Shown: positions 18,927 to 29,324 of the stretch, piece after piece
How positions within the stretch are numbered: the first letter of the stretch is position 1
Layout: every line of letters begins with the position of its first letter
Assembly (NCBI RefSeq): GCF_014196535.1
Contig: NZ_JACIDU010000001.1
Span: 367,910 to 431,909 of the forward strand
DNA: 64,000 bases
From: Allorhizobium borbori
GTDB lineage: Bacteria; Pseudomonadota; Alphaproteobacteria; Rhizobiales; Rhizobiaceae
Direction of reading: 5' to 3'
Made by a program: the position numbers and the translations under genes
Notes under the pieces: generated by a model
Databases searched by the model: none
What the model was told of the DNA's origin: nothing
Seen by the model: only the letters and a program-made list of their open reading frames with translations

Positions 18927-20104
18927 AGAAACGCGTGCTTTCGCCCCGCATGGGGGCCTTTCTGCTGGTCGCGCCGCTCTTTTTCTTCATCGCGCTGTTC
19001 TTCGTCTGGCCTCTCGCCAGTGTCATGAAGCAGTCGGTATCGGATACCGCTGTATTGCATATCCTGCCGAAAACGGCGGAAGCGATGAGCGACTGGGATG
19101 GTGAATCGACGCCCTCTCCCACTCTTCAGCAGGCCTTGATCGACGATCTGCGCGCCGCAACCGACGAGCAGGCGACCGGCGATATGGTGCGGCGTCTCAA
19201 CAGCGCCCAGTCCGGTTTCCGCACGCTGATGGCCAAGACCATCAAGGCCGCGAACGAGGCCAGGGAAGGCCCGGTCGACCTCCTCGAGATCGACAAGAAA
19301 TGGGCCCAGCCACAATACTGGAAAGCCATCTCGGAAGCCCTTTCACCCGTCACGGACCGCTATCTTCTCGCCTCCCTCGACCTGACGCGTGATGCCTCCG
19401 GCTCCATCGTCTCGCAGCCTCCGGAAGCAGCCATCAACACCGCGATCTTCTCGCGCACGCTGTGGATCTCGGCGCTCGTCACCTTCTTCTGCGTCGTTCT
19501 CGGCTATCCCTATGCGCTGCTGATTGTCGCCTCCACCGGCTGGAAGCGCCAGCTTCTGCTCGCCGCCGTTCTCCTGCCGCTGTGGACCTCGCTTCTGGTG
19601 CGCACCGCCGCCTGGTTCATGCTGCTGCAGGAAAAGGGGCTCATCAACGAATTGCTGCAGACACTCGCCTTCATCAACGAGCCGCTGGCGCTGATCTTCA
19701 ACCGCACCGGCGTCGTCATCGCCATGACGCATGTGCAGTTGCCGCTGATGGTGCTGCCGATCTACAGCGTGCTGTTGACCATTCCGAAAAACCTGATGCC
19801 GGCCGCCGCTTCACTTGGCGCACATCCGATCCGGGCTTTCTGGCGGGTGATGCTGCCGCTCAGCTTCCGCGGCATTCTCTCCGGCTCGCTGCTGGTCTTC
19901 ATGTCGGCGCTTGGCTACTACATCACGCCGGCGCTGATTGGCGGCGCGGGCGACCAGATGATTTCCTATTTCATCGCCTTCTATGCAACGGAAACGGCCA
20001 ACTGGGGCATGGCGAGCGCTCTCGGCCTCGTGCTTCTCATCATCACCATCCTGCTTTACGCCGTTTACGAACGGCTGTCCGCCACCCGTGAAAGGAGCGC
20101 ATGA
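18923..20104 (+). CDS. ABC transporter permease with long periplasmic insert, PotB-like
   Basis: A 393-residue inner-membrane permease. After the first transmembrane segment (residues about 10-33) there is a hydrophilic stretch of roughly 130 residues before the remaining helices. This makes it longer than plain PotB (about 280), as in one branch of polyamine/opine-type permeases. The ATPase-contacting EAA loop is recognisable (ASLGAHPIRAFWRVMLPLSF). It overlaps both neighbours by 4 nt, so the two permeases and the ATPase are translationally coupled. Confidence 0.88.
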   Translation: MKKRVLSPRMGAFLLVAPLFFFIALFFVWPLASVMKQSVSDTAVLHILPKTAEAMSDWDGESTPSPTLQQALIDDLRAATDEQATGDMVRRLNSAQSGFRTLMAKTIKAANEAREGPVDLLEIDKKWAQPQYWKAISEALSPVTDRYLLASLDLTRDASGSIVSQPPEAAINTAIFSRTLWISALVTFFCVVLGYPYALLIVASTGWKRQLLLAAVLLPLWTSLLVRTAAWFMLLQEKGLINELLQTLAFINEPLALIFNRTGVVIAMTHVQLPLMVLPIYSVLLTIPKNLMPAAASLGAHPIRAFWRVMLPLSFRGILSGSLLVFMSALGYYITPALIGGAGDQMISYFIAFYATETANWGMASALGLVLLIITILLYAVYERLSATRERSA

Positions 20105-20889
20105 TGCCCGTCAAAACGGTTCAGGCACTTTTCGCCGCGCTGATGGTGGCATTTCTCATCATTCCGCTCATCGTCATCCTGCCGCTTGCCTTCACCAACA
20201 GCGCGCTGCTCGTCTATCCCGTGCCGGGATGGTCCATGCGCTGGTTCAGGGAACTGGTGGAAAACGACGCATGGCGGCGGGCCATCGTCAACAGTTTGAT
20301 CATCGGTGGCGGCACGACGGTGCTTGCCACCGTTCTCGGCACGCTCGCTTCGCTCGGACTTCGCCAGCGGCTCCCCTATATCGGCGCGGTGCTGCGCACG
20401 CTGTTCATGCTGCCGATGGTGGTGCCAGCCGTGGTGCTCGGTATCGGCATGCAGATCCTGCTGGCTCATCTCGGCCTTGCCAACACCTATGCGGCGGTCA
20501 TCATCGCCCATACGGTGATTGCCGTTCCCTTCGTCATCATCAGCGTGGCGGGGGCTCTTGCCGGCATCGACAAGCGCGTGGAACTGGCTGCCGCCAGCCT
20601 AGGCGCTTCGCCGGCCACGGTTTTCCGCCGCGTGACGCTGCCGCTGGCCATGCCCGGCGTTCTCTCCGGCGCGGTTCTCGCCTTCGCCACATCGCTCGAT
20701 GAGGTCGTACTGACGATTTTCGTTGCCGGCCCGAACCAGCGCACGCTGGCGCGGCAGATGTTCTCCACCATCCGCGAGAACATCAGTCCGGCGATTGCCT
20801 CTTCGGCCTTCCTGTTCATCGTGGGAACGGTGGTGATCGGCGCACTGGTTCTGGCTGTCCGCAGCCGGGCACCGAAAGCGGCCGCGTGA
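20101..20889 (+). CDS. ABC transporter permease, PotC-like
   Basis: A 262-residue permease with six predicted membrane helices and the EAA loop AASLGASPATVFRRVTLPLA. It is the second half of the channel formed with the 393-residue permease. It begins inside the stop of that gene (ATGA) and is the last gene of the SDR-ABC operon. Only 5 bp separate its stop from the stop of the convergent TetR gene, and no terminator hairpin is visible there. Confidence 0.9.
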   Translation: MMPVKTVQALFAALMVAFLIIPLIVILPLAFTNSALLVYPVPGWSMRWFRELVENDAWRRAIVNSLIIGGGTTVLATVLGTLASLGLRQRLPYIGAVLRTLFMLPMVVPAVVLGIGMQILLAHLGLANTYAAVIIAHTVIAVPFVIISVAGALAGIDKRVELAAASLGASPATVFRRVTLPLAMPGVLSGAVLAFATSLDEVVLTIFVAGPNQRTLARQMFSTIRENISPAIASSAFLFIVGTVVIGALVLAVRSRAPKAAA

Positions 20890-20894
20890 AGGTT

Positions 20895-21524
20895 TTATGC
20901 GCCCGCCTGATGGCGGAAGACCAGAACGATCTGACGGCCGATATCAGCGGGCGTCAGGCGGCCCTGCCGGTACCAGCCGCTGATATTGTTGAGAAGCGTA
21001 AGCAGAAGAAGACGATAGATACCCCGGTCTATGGCGGGATCGAGCGGTAGTCCATCGACCAGATCGCGGAAGGTCTGTTCGAAAATATCGCGCCGCGCGA
21101 CCAGTCTTTCGCGCACTTCGAGCGGCGTCGACTGGAAGTCGTTCATGAGCGGCATTGTGATGGAGTGCGGATCGAGCTGGATTTCCAGCATCCTTACGCA
21201 GGCCGCCTCCAGCTTTTCCCAGGGGTCCGATACCCCGGCAATCGCTTCCTTGACCTGTTCCGCCGCCACTTCCAGCGCCGTGTCGTGGATCTTCACGAAC
21301 AGCGCTTCCTTGGATTTGATGTAGTGATAGAGCGAGCCGCCGAGCAGGCCGACCCGCTCGCCGATGTCGCGCACGGAGGTAGCGGCGTAGCCGCGTTCAG
21401 CAAACAGGGCCGCCGCCGCCTCCAGAATTTCCTGGTAGCGTTCGCTTGCCTCGTTGCGAAACAGACCCTTGCCGGGCTGCGCCCGCTGCATGTCCGTCGC
21501 CTTGCCGTCCGTGTGTGGCGCCAT
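20895..21524 (-). CDS. TetR-family repressor of the adjacent beta-oxidation operon
   Basis: A 209-residue regulator with an N-terminal TetR helix-turn-helix (RYQEILEAAAALFAERGYAA then SVRDIGERVGLLGGSLYHYI, residues about 28-75) and a C-terminal ligand domain resembling acyl-CoA-responsive members such as FadR/PsrA-like TetRs. It is divergent from the hydroxyacyl-CoA dehydrogenase gene with 253 bp between. A palindrome at 21575-21589, 51 bp upstream of its own start, is a candidate operator. Its likely effector, by context, is an acyl-CoA. That is inference. Confidence 0.85.
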   Translation of the reverse strand: MAPHTDGKATDMQRAQPGKGLFRNEASERYQEILEAAAALFAERGYAATSVRDIGERVGLLGGSLYHYIKSKEALFVKIHDTALEVAAEQVKEAIAGVSDPWEKLEAACVRMLEIQLDPHSITMPLMNDFQSTPLEVRERLVARRDIFEQTFRDLVDGLPLDPAIDRGIYRLLLLTLLNNISGWYRQGRLTPADIGRQIVLVFRHQAGA

Positions 21525-21574
21525 CGTCTCTCCATCGCCCGAAAAGGGCTCTCAGGGCGTCGCCCGGCATTTGT

Positions 21575-21589
21575 CGGGATATCATCCCG
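21575..21589. promoter_or_regulatory. Candidate TetR operator palindrome
   Basis: Perfect 6-bp arms CGGGAT/ATCCCG separated by ATC lie in the divergent promoter region between the TetR gene and the acyl-CoA operon. TetR proteins usually bind such palindromes. Only one copy was seen. Confidence 0.4.
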
Positions 21590-21777
21590 CAAAGCGCCGC
21601 GCATCTTTCCTTCCCATATCCCGTCTTTCGCCTCTTGCAAACTGTAACAACCGTTTGATATAGAAACAATGGGAACTTGGCCGGCCGGGGAGGAGCACGG
21701 GCGGCCTTCGGCAATCCCATATCCAGTTCGCAAGCATGCCGGCAGCGCTACCGGCCAGACCGCTCCTGTGAGGCATC

Positions 21778-24048
21778 ATGACCACGATCGCAAAAGCAAC
21801 CGTCATCGGCGCGGGCACCATGGGCTCCGGCATCGCCGCCCATCTCGCCAATGCCGGCATCTCCGTGACCCTGCTCGATATGGACGCGAAACTTGCGGAA
21901 GCGGGTGTCGAGCGTCAGCTCAAGGCCGGCGGCTTCATGGAGCGCGGCTTCGCAGCGCGGGTACGCACCGGCTCGTCCGTCACCGATCTGGCACTGGCCG
22001 CCGACTCCGACTGGATTATCGAGGCCATTGCCGAGAAGCCGGAGATCAAGCAGGGGCTTTACCGGGCGCTCGAAGCCGTGCGCAAACCGGGCTCCATCGT
22101 TTCGTCCAACACTTCGACCATTCCGCTCGCCCGCCTGACCGAGAACATGCCGGAACGTTTCGCCGGCGACTTCCTCATCACCCATTTTTTCAATCCGCCC
22201 CGCCGTATGCGCCTGTTCGAACTCGTGACCGGTGAACAGACGCGGACCGATGCCTGTGCGGCGATTGCCGATTTCGCGGATCGCGGTCTCGGCAAGGCCG
22301 TGGTGCCCTGCAAGGATACGCCCGGTTTCATCGGCAACCGCATCGGCAATTACTGGATCATGGTCGGTGAATGCGAGGCGATTGCGCTCGGCCTTTCGGT
22401 GGAAGAGGCCGACGCCATCATCGGCAAGCCCTTCGGCATTCCCTCGACCGGCATTTTCGGCCTGCTGGACCTTATCGGCATCGATCTGATGGCGACCATC
22501 CTGAAAAGTCTGCAGGGCGCACTGCCGGCAACCGACCCGATGCAGGATTATGCCGCCGAGCCGCCGCTCGTTTCCCGCATGATCGCGGAAAACCGGCTGG
22601 GCCGCAAAAGCGGCGCAGGCTTCGTGAAACTGTCCGCCGACCGCAAGACGCGCGAGATCACCGATCTCGTCACCGGCGATTACCGCCCGATGCAGAAGCT
22701 TGCTTCCGCCGCGCTTGACGTCACGAAGGGCGATGCGCGGGCACTGATGGACCATGACAGCCCCGCCGGCCGTTATGCGGCGCTCACCATGGGCAAGACG
22801 CTCGCCTATGCCGCCGCCCTCATTCCCGAAATCGCCGATACGCCGCAGGCCGTCGATGACGCCATGCGCACCGGCTACGGCTGGAAGCTTGGTCCATTCG
22901 AACTGATCGACAAGCTTGGTCCGGAATGGCTGGCGAGGAAACTCGAAGCGCTGGGGGTCACCGTGCCTGCCTATCTTGCCACCGCTGCGGCAGCCGGCAG
23001 CTTCTACAGCGTGCGTGACGGCAAGGCGGTGTGGCTCGATCTCGACGGTGAGTGGCGCGACATCGAGACGCCGGAAGGCGTGATCACGCTCGCGGCGCTG
23101 AAACTTGCGACCGCGCCGGTGGAGACATCCGAAGCCGCAAATCTCTGGGATCTTGGCGATGGTGTCGCCGGCCTCGAGCTTCGCACCAAGATGAACACAT
23201 TCAGCCCGGCAGCCCTCGACGCCGTGCTGGCGGCGCTGGAAAAGACCGGCCGCGACTTCGGCGCGCTGGTGATCGGCGGCGACACCGATCCCTTCAGCGC
23301 CGGTGCGGATCTGCGTCAGTTCCTCGCCCTTCTGGAAGCGCAGGGCCGGGCCGGGCTCGATCCTTTCGTGGCCAAGGGCCAGCAGACCTTCAAGGCCCTG
23401 AAATACGCCCCCTTCCCCGTGGTCAGCGCCGCTTCCGGGCTGGCGCTGGGCGGCGGAGCGGAGATCACGCTGCATTCCGCTGCCGTACAGGCCCATGCCG
23501 AGCTTTCCATCGGCCTGGTCGAAACGAAGATCGGCATCATTCCCGGCTGGGGCGGTTGCAAGGAAATGCTGCTGCGCTTTTCGCAGACGTTGTCTCCACT
23601 CGACGCAGCCAAGGCGGCCTTTACGCTTATTGCCGGCGCCAAGACCTCCGGCAGCGCATTCGAGGCCCGCAGCCTTGGCCTGATCCGGTCGACCGACCGG
23701 GTGACCATGAACCGGGAGCGCCTGATTGCCGACGCCAAGGCCCGCGCCCTGGATCTGTTAGCCGGCTACAAAGCACCGGAATCCGCTTCGGTGAAGGTGA
23801 CGGGCGGCGAAGGCTTTGCCGCGTTGACCGCCCTTCTCGACACTGACGGCGTAACGCCACACGACAAGGTCGTGGGCACGGCACTCGCCCGCGTGCTGAC
23901 CGGTGGCGATGTGGCCTCCGGAACCGTCATCAGCGAGGACGCATTGCTTCTTCTGGAACGGGAAGCGTTCCTTGATCTGCTGGAAACACCTGAAACGGTT
24001 GCCCGTATCCGCCACATGCTGGACACCGGCAAGCCGCTGAGAAACTGA
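21778..24048 (+). CDS. Bifunctional 3-hydroxyacyl-CoA dehydrogenase / enoyl-CoA hydratase
   Basis: A 756-residue fatty-acid oxidation enzyme with the domain order dehydrogenase first, crotonase last, the reverse of E. coli FadB/FadJ. The NAD motif GAGTMG is at residues 11-16. The HCDH catalytic-type histidine is His136 in ITHFFNPPRR. The second HCDH domain runs to about 390. The crotonase oxyanion segment GLALGGGAE begins at Gly554, followed by LVETKIGIIPGWGG. A GAGG motif precedes the ATG. An acyl-CoA dehydrogenase gene follows 18 bp later. It should hydrate enoyl-CoA and oxidise the product. Chain length or branched substrate is not determinable here. Confidence 0.9.
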   Translation: MTTIAKATVIGAGTMGSGIAAHLANAGISVTLLDMDAKLAEAGVERQLKAGGFMERGFAARVRTGSSVTDLALAADSDWIIEAIAEKPEIKQGLYRALEAVRKPGSIVSSNTSTIPLARLTENMPERFAGDFLITHFFNPPRRMRLFELVTGEQTRTDACAAIADFADRGLGKAVVPCKDTPGFIGNRIGNYWIMVGECEAIALGLSVEEADAIIGKPFGIPSTGIFGLLDLIGIDLMATILKSLQGALPATDPMQDYAAEPPLVSRMIAENRLGRKSGAGFVKLSADRKTREITDLVTGDYRPMQKLASAALDVTKGDARALMDHDSPAGRYAALTMGKTLAYAAALIPEIADTPQAVDDAMRTGYGWKLGPFELIDKLGPEWLARKLEALGVTVPAYLATAAAAGSFYSVRDGKAVWLDLDGEWRDIETPEGVITLAALKLATAPVETSEAANLWDLGDGVAGLELRTKMNTFSPAALDAVLAALEKTGRDFGALVIGGDTDPFSAGADLRQFLALLEAQGRAGLDPFVAKGQQTFKALKYAPFPVVSAASGLALGGGAEITLHSAAVQAHAELSIGLVETKIGIIPGWGGCKEMLLRFSQTLSPLDAAKAAFTLIAGAKTSGSAFEARSLGLIRSTDRVTMNRERLIADAKARALDLLAGYKAPESASVKVTGGEGFAALTALLDTDGVTPHDKVVGTALARVLTGGDVASGTVISEDALLLLEREAFLDLLETPETVARIRHMLDTGKPLRN

Positions 24049-24066
24049 TTAGGAGGATTTGCGCGC

Positions 24067-25836
24067 ATGGCAAACTATACCCCGCCCGTGGAAGATATGG
24101 TCTTCCTGCTTTCCGATGTCTTCGCCTTCGACAAGACGATGGCCGCCCTTCCGGGCTTCGATGAGGTGAACACCGAACTGGCCGCCTCCGTGCTGGAGGA
24201 AGCCGGCAAGTTCGCCGCTGAGATTCTTGAGCCGCTGAACCGTCCGGGCGACGAGGAAGGCGCAAAGCTTGATGGCGGTCTGGTGACGACGCCGAAGGGT
24301 TTCAAGGAAGCCTACCGCGCTTTTGCCGAGGCCGGCTGGAGCGGGCTTTCGGGCGATCCGGAATATGGCGGGCAGGGCCTGCCGCGCACGCTGCAGATCC
24401 TGATGGACGAAATGGTGTCATCGGCCAACCTGTCCTTCGGCCTCTTTCCGGGGCTGACGCGCGGCGCAACCGAGGCCATCGGCCATCATGCCAGCGACGA
24501 ACTGAAGGCCATCTATCTGCCGAAGATGATTTCGGGTGAATGGACCGGCGCCATGGCGCTGACGGAATCCTCCGCCGGCACCGATCTCGGCCTTCTGACC
24601 ACCCGCGCCGAACCGCAGGCAGACGGCAGCTACAAGGTCACCGGCAACAAGATCTTCATCTCCTCCGGCGATCAGGATTTCGGCGGCAACATCATTCATC
24701 TGGTGCTGGCGCGTCTTCCGGATGCACCGAAGGGCGTGAAGGGCATCAGCCTGTTCCTCGTGCCGAAATTCCTCGTCAATGCCGACGGTACCCTTGGCGC
24801 CCGCAACGGCCTGGCCGCCGGCGCGCTGGAGCACAAGATGGGTATCCACGCCCAGCCGACCTGCGTGATGAACTATGATGGCGCCACCGGATATCTCGTC
24901 GGTGAACCCAATCGCGGCCTGGCTGCCATGTTCACCATGATGAATGCCGAACGTCTCTTCGTCGGCATCGAGGGGCTGGGCGTTGGCGAGGCCGCCAACC
25001 AGAAGGCAACAGCCTATGCAAAGGAGCGCCTGCAGGGCCGCTCGCTCGACGGTACCCGTCCGCTGGTGCCGATCATCGAGCACCCGGATGTGCGCAAGAT
25101 GCTGTTGACCGGCCGTGTGCTGTGCGATGGCGCCCGCGCGCTTTCGATGTGGACCGCCCTGCAGATGGATACGGCCGACCGCCATCCCGACGAGGCCACC
25201 CGCAAGGCAGCGGATGGCTTCGTGGCCCTGATGACACCTATCGTGAAGGCTGCCTTCACCGATTTCGGTTTCGAGACTGCCGTGATCTCGCAGCAGGTGT
25301 TCGGCGGACATGGCTATATCCGCGAATGGGGCATGGAACAGTTCGTGCGCGACGCCCGCATCACGCAGATCTATGAAGGCACCAATGGTGTGCAGGCCAT
25401 GGACCTGACGGGTCGCAAGCTGCCGATGGAAGGCGGCGAACTGGCGCCGCGCTTCTTCGCCCTGATCAAGCAGGACCTTCAGACCGCATCGCTCGTCGCT
25501 GGTGCCGAAGCCATTACCCGCGAGACCGCAGCCGCGCTCGACCGGCTGGAGCGGGCAACCAGCTATCTTCTCGGCAAGGGGGAAAACCCGGCGGAGGCCG
25601 GTGCGGCCGCCACCGACTATCTGCGCCTCTTCGCGCTGACCGCGCTTGGCTGGTGCTGGGCGAAAATGGCGATGGCCGCCCTTGCCGCCGGCGCCGATGC
25701 CGCGCCGGTGGTGCGGCGCAAGCCGGCGCTGGCCGAATTCTACGCGGCCCGCATCCTGCCCCAGACGATGGCGCTTGAAGCGTCGATCCTCAAGGGGCCG
25801 GCGACGCTCATGGCTCTTGCTGCGGACGATTTCTGA
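24067..25836 (+). CDS. Acyl-CoA dehydrogenase, long C-terminal-domain type
   Basis: A 589-residue FAD enzyme that makes enoyl-CoA for the preceding bifunctional protein. It is of the roughly 590-600-residue class with an extra C-terminal domain, the class that includes DmdC and FadE5-like enzymes. Visible blocks are LTESSAGTDLG, KIFISSGDQDFGGN, VFGGHGYIREWGMEQ and the catalytic-base region QIYEGTNGVQAMDL. A near-perfect AGGAGG lies about 8 bp upstream. A strong terminator follows. A thiolase gene, needed to finish the cycle, is not present in this operon. Confidence 0.9.
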   Translation: MANYTPPVEDMVFLLSDVFAFDKTMAALPGFDEVNTELAASVLEEAGKFAAEILEPLNRPGDEEGAKLDGGLVTTPKGFKEAYRAFAEAGWSGLSGDPEYGGQGLPRTLQILMDEMVSSANLSFGLFPGLTRGATEAIGHHASDELKAIYLPKMISGEWTGAMALTESSAGTDLGLLTTRAEPQADGSYKVTGNKIFISSGDQDFGGNIIHLVLARLPDAPKGVKGISLFLVPKFLVNADGTLGARNGLAAGALEHKMGIHAQPTCVMNYDGATGYLVGEPNRGLAAMFTMMNAERLFVGIEGLGVGEAANQKATAYAKERLQGRSLDGTRPLVPIIEHPDVRKMLLTGRVLCDGARALSMWTALQMDTADRHPDEATRKAADGFVALMTPIVKAAFTDFGFETAVISQQVFGGHGYIREWGMEQFVRDARITQIYEGTNGVQAMDLTGRKLPMEGGELAPRFFALIKQDLQTASLVAGAEAITRETAAALDRLERATSYLLGKGENPAEAGAAATDYLRLFALTALGWCWAKMAMAALAAGADAAPVVRRKPALAEFYAARILPQTMALEASILKGPATLMALAADDF

Positions 25837-25862
25837 GGATCGGTCGGGATCGTTCAAAGCAG

Positions 25863-25897
25863 AAATCCCGGCGGCCCCGTGGTCGCCGGGATTTTTC
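25863..25897 (+). terminator. Terminator of the acyl-CoA operon
   Basis: An 11-bp perfect stem (25863-25873 with 25884-25894) is followed by five Ts, 26 bp after the dehydrogenase stop. Confidence 0.9.
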
Positions 25898-25961
25898 GTT
25901 CAAAGCATTTCCAGTGAAATCCGGATCGGATTCACGCCCGGACAAGGGGAAAACAGTGGTG

Positions 25962-26954
25962 TCAGAGTGTGGCAATCATTGCCAGAACGTCCTCTTCGAC
26001 ATCGATGCCGTTCTCCAATGCCTGACGCCGGAGATTGAAGCCGCGACGGCCCGGAAGGCGAACACCTTCCTCCCGTCCGAGTTCTTCCGCCAACCGCGCC
26101 ATATGCGCCGCCGAACCACCGGTCGCCTCCGGGTCTATCGCTATGATCGTCTGGCCGATGCCGGGCGGGCGTCCCTTGTCGTCAATGACCGGTGTCGCCT
26201 CAAAGCCGAAATTCGCCCCGGTGAGGCCCGCGGCAAGAAGATCGACCATCATGGCGAGCGCCGCCCCCTTGGCACCGCCCGCCGGCATCATGGTTCCCGC
26301 AAGTCCGATCTTCGGATCGGTAGTCGGGTTGCCGTCGGGAGCCAGTGCCCAGTCGGCGGGAATGGGTTCGCCCTTCTGAGCCGCCTTGATGAGCCGGCCC
26401 CGCGCCACGGTGGACAGTGCCATGTCGATAACGATGGGTTCGGCCCCTGCCAGCGGCGCGGCAAAGGCGATGGGGTTGGTACCGAACATCGGGCGGCGAC
26501 CGCCCCAGGCCGCCATCGCAGCCGGCACGTTTGAAACCATGAGGGCAACGAGCCCCGCAGTCGCCAACCGTTCGACGACAAGGCCGAGGACACCAGCATG
26601 GTGGGAGCGGGAAACAGCGGCGACCGCGATGCCCTGACGACGCGCGGTCTCCTCGAGCTTCGGCAGGAGCAGTTCCAGCGCAGGGTAAGCGAAGCCAAGC
26701 CCCGCATCCACCTTCAGCACACCGGGACGGGGCTCCTCAAGGCACGGCACGGCGAAACCGTCGACCTTGCCGACGCGCGCCTGAAGGCTGTAGGCCTCCA
26801 CGCGGCGCAGACCATGGCCACTTTGCCCCACCGTCTCGGCCTCCACCAACGCCCGTGCCACAGCAACGGCGTTTTCAGGGCTGACCCGGTTTTTCCGGAG
26901 GGTTTCGGAAACGAGGCATTCGGCCTCGGCGATGGAAAGAAGCATGTCCGGCAT
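25962..26954 (-). CDS. Ldh_2/malate-lactate dehydrogenase-family oxidoreductase
   Basis: A 330-residue NAD(P)-dependent enzyme of the type-2 malate/L-lactate/ureidoglycolate dehydrogenase family, which has a non-Rossmann fold. Diagnostic segments are SGHGLRRVEAY near residue 45, SRSHHAGVLG near 115, MFGTNPIAFAAP near 157 and GGAKGAALAMMVDLLA near 228. Family members include delta1-piperideine-2-carboxylate reductase, sulfolactate dehydrogenase and malate dehydrogenase, so the substrate is open. It stands alone: convergent with the acyl-CoA operon, with tonB starting its own operon upstream on the same strand. Confidence 0.82.
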   Translation of the reverse strand: MPDMLLSIAEAECLVSETLRKNRVSPENAVAVARALVEAETVGQSGHGLRRVEAYSLQARVGKVDGFAVPCLEEPRPGVLKVDAGLGFAYPALELLLPKLEETARRQGIAVAAVSRSHHAGVLGLVVERLATAGLVALMVSNVPAAMAAWGGRRPMFGTNPIAFAAPLAGAEPIVIDMALSTVARGRLIKAAQKGEPIPADWALAPDGNPTTDPKIGLAGTMMPAGGAKGAALAMMVDLLAAGLTGANFGFEATPVIDDKGRPPGIGQTIIAIDPEATGGSAAHMARLAEELGREEGVRLPGRRGFNLRRQALENGIDVEEDVLAMIATL

Positions 26955-27016
26955 TCCCGCATTGATCCTTCACGCCTCTTAGCGCGAATGACCGAGCGGC
27001 AAAAGTATTCGTCCGC

Positions 27017-27946
27017 TCAACGCGTGGTAAACTCGAAGGGAACCGTGAGCGTGCGGTTGACATCCGGTGGCGGTGCGGGAACCGGCGAGGCCGCACGGAC
27101 CATGGCCAGCACATCCTGATCGAGCGAGGGATAGCCGGAGGAGCGCGACAGCGACACCGAGAGCACGTTGCCACCGGTATCGATGCTGAAGCGTACAAGA
27201 ACCGTGCCCTGCGTGCCCTTGTCGCGGCTTTTCGCGAGTTGGCCCTTGCGGCGGGCCAGATGCGCCTGCACCTTCGACTGCCAGCGGGCCGGTGAAACGC
27301 TCGAGGTGGCGCTGCCGGAAGAGGATCTGGCGGAGGCATTGCGCTCGCTTTTCGCAACTTCAGCCGCTGCGGCCACGGAAGCCTTCGACGGCTGTGCGGG
27401 CTGCGGCTTCACCACGTCCTTCGGCTTTTCCTGCTTCACCACGACCTTCTTCGGCTTCGGCGGCTCAGGCTGCTTCTTCACCTCCGGCTTCACCGGTTCG
27501 GGCGGCGGGGGCGGCAAGGGGATCTCGGCCTTTTCAACCAATTTTTCCGTCGGCTGCGGCTGTTCCACCACAGGTTCCGGCAACGGTTCGGGTTCGGGAA
27601 CCGTCTGCGTGGTTTCCTGCACCGGTTCCGGCTCGGGCGGCAAAGGCTCGGACACAAGCTCTTCGACCGGCGGTTCCGGCGGTATCAGTTCGGCCACTTC
27701 CTGCGCGTCCTCGGTCTCTGTCGAGACTTCCGTCATTTCAGTGTTGATCGCTTCCGGTTCGGCGGCAAGTTCGATCATGATTGCCGGTGGCGGACCGTCC
27801 GAGGCGACTTCTACCGGCATCTGGCTGAGCAGCCAGGCGGCGCTTGAAACATGGGCGAAAAGCACGATGAGAGCTGCAGAACCCCAGAGAGCAGCATCGC
27901 ACAGGCGGGTCGAGCGGCGGGGTTCGTGCGGGCAAAGCGGCATCAT
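27017..27946 (-). CDS. tonB: Energy transducer TonB
   Basis: A 309-residue protein linking inner-membrane proton motive force to outer-membrane receptors. One N-terminal membrane anchor (about residues 18-42) is followed by a Pro/Glu- then Pro/Lys-rich periplasmic spacer (about 60-190). A C-terminal TonB domain follows (about 220-309) with GTVLVRFSIDTGGNVLSVSL and the SSGYPSLDQ motif. Its start overlaps the exbD stop (ATGA at 27943-27946), so it is coupled to exbB-exbD. In rhizobia this set serves haem and siderophore uptake and is iron-repressed. No regulator is encoded here. Confidence 0.92.
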   Translation of the reverse strand: MMPLCPHEPRRSTRLCDAALWGSAALIVLFAHVSSAAWLLSQMPVEVASDGPPPAIMIELAAEPEAINTEMTEVSTETEDAQEVAELIPPEPPVEELVSEPLPPEPEPVQETTQTVPEPEPLPEPVVEQPQPTEKLVEKAEIPLPPPPPEPVKPEVKKQPEPPKPKKVVVKQEKPKDVVKPQPAQPSKASVAAAAEVAKSERNASARSSSGSATSSVSPARWQSKVQAHLARRKGQLAKSRDKGTQGTVLVRFSIDTGGNVLSVSLSRSSGYPSLDQDVLAMVRAASPVPAPPPDVNRTLTVPFEFTTR

Positions 27947-28389
27947 GGCGCACCTCCTGCCGGTGCCTGCGGCACCGTTTCAAGGCCGACCAGACCGATC
28001 TTCAGATAGCCGGCATCACGCAACAGGTTCATCAGCGTCATGAACTGGCCGTAGTCAACGGTCTTGTCGGCGCGCAGGAAGATGCGGCGTTCCTTGTCGC
28101 CCTTCGTGATGCTGTCGAGCGTCGCACCGAGATTTTCCCGGGCCACCGGATCGTTGCCGACATTGATCGTCAGATCCTGCTGCAACGTCAGGTAAAGCGG
28201 TTCTTCCGGGCGGGGCGCCGGGCGGGCGGTGGAGGCCGGCAGATCGACATTGATATCAACCGTCGCAAGCGGCGCCGCCACCATGAAGATGATCAGAAGC
28301 ACCAGCATGACGTCGATAAACGGTGTGACGTTGATTTCATGGCTTTCCGCCATGTCGTCGCCGCTATGTTCGCGAATACCGCCAGCCAT
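27943..28389 (-). CDS. exbD: TonB-system proton channel subunit ExbD
   Basis: A 148-residue inner-membrane protein with a single N-terminal transmembrane helix carrying the essential aspartate, Asp26 in INVTPFIDVML, and a periplasmic domain. It pairs with ExbB, whose gene ends 5 bp upstream, and overlaps tonB downstream. Confidence 0.95.
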   Translation of the reverse strand: MAGGIREHSGDDMAESHEINVTPFIDVMLVLLIIFMVAAPLATVDINVDLPASTARPAPRPEEPLYLTLQQDLTINVGNDPVARENLGATLDSITKGDKERRIFLRADKTVDYGQFMTLMNLLRDAGYLKIGLVGLETVPQAPAGGAP

Positions 28390-28394
28390 GGTGG

Positions 28395-29324
<930 letters not shown>

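Noticed and set aside
21748..23496. Open minus-strand frame opposite the hydroxyacyl-CoA dehydrogenase gene
   Set aside because: The plus-strand frame has intact NAD, HCDH and crotonase motifs; the minus product has none.
26994..27018. Terminator of tonB
   Set aside because: A 6-bp inverted repeat overlaps the tonB stop codon and has a 13-base loop and no T tract; too weak to call.
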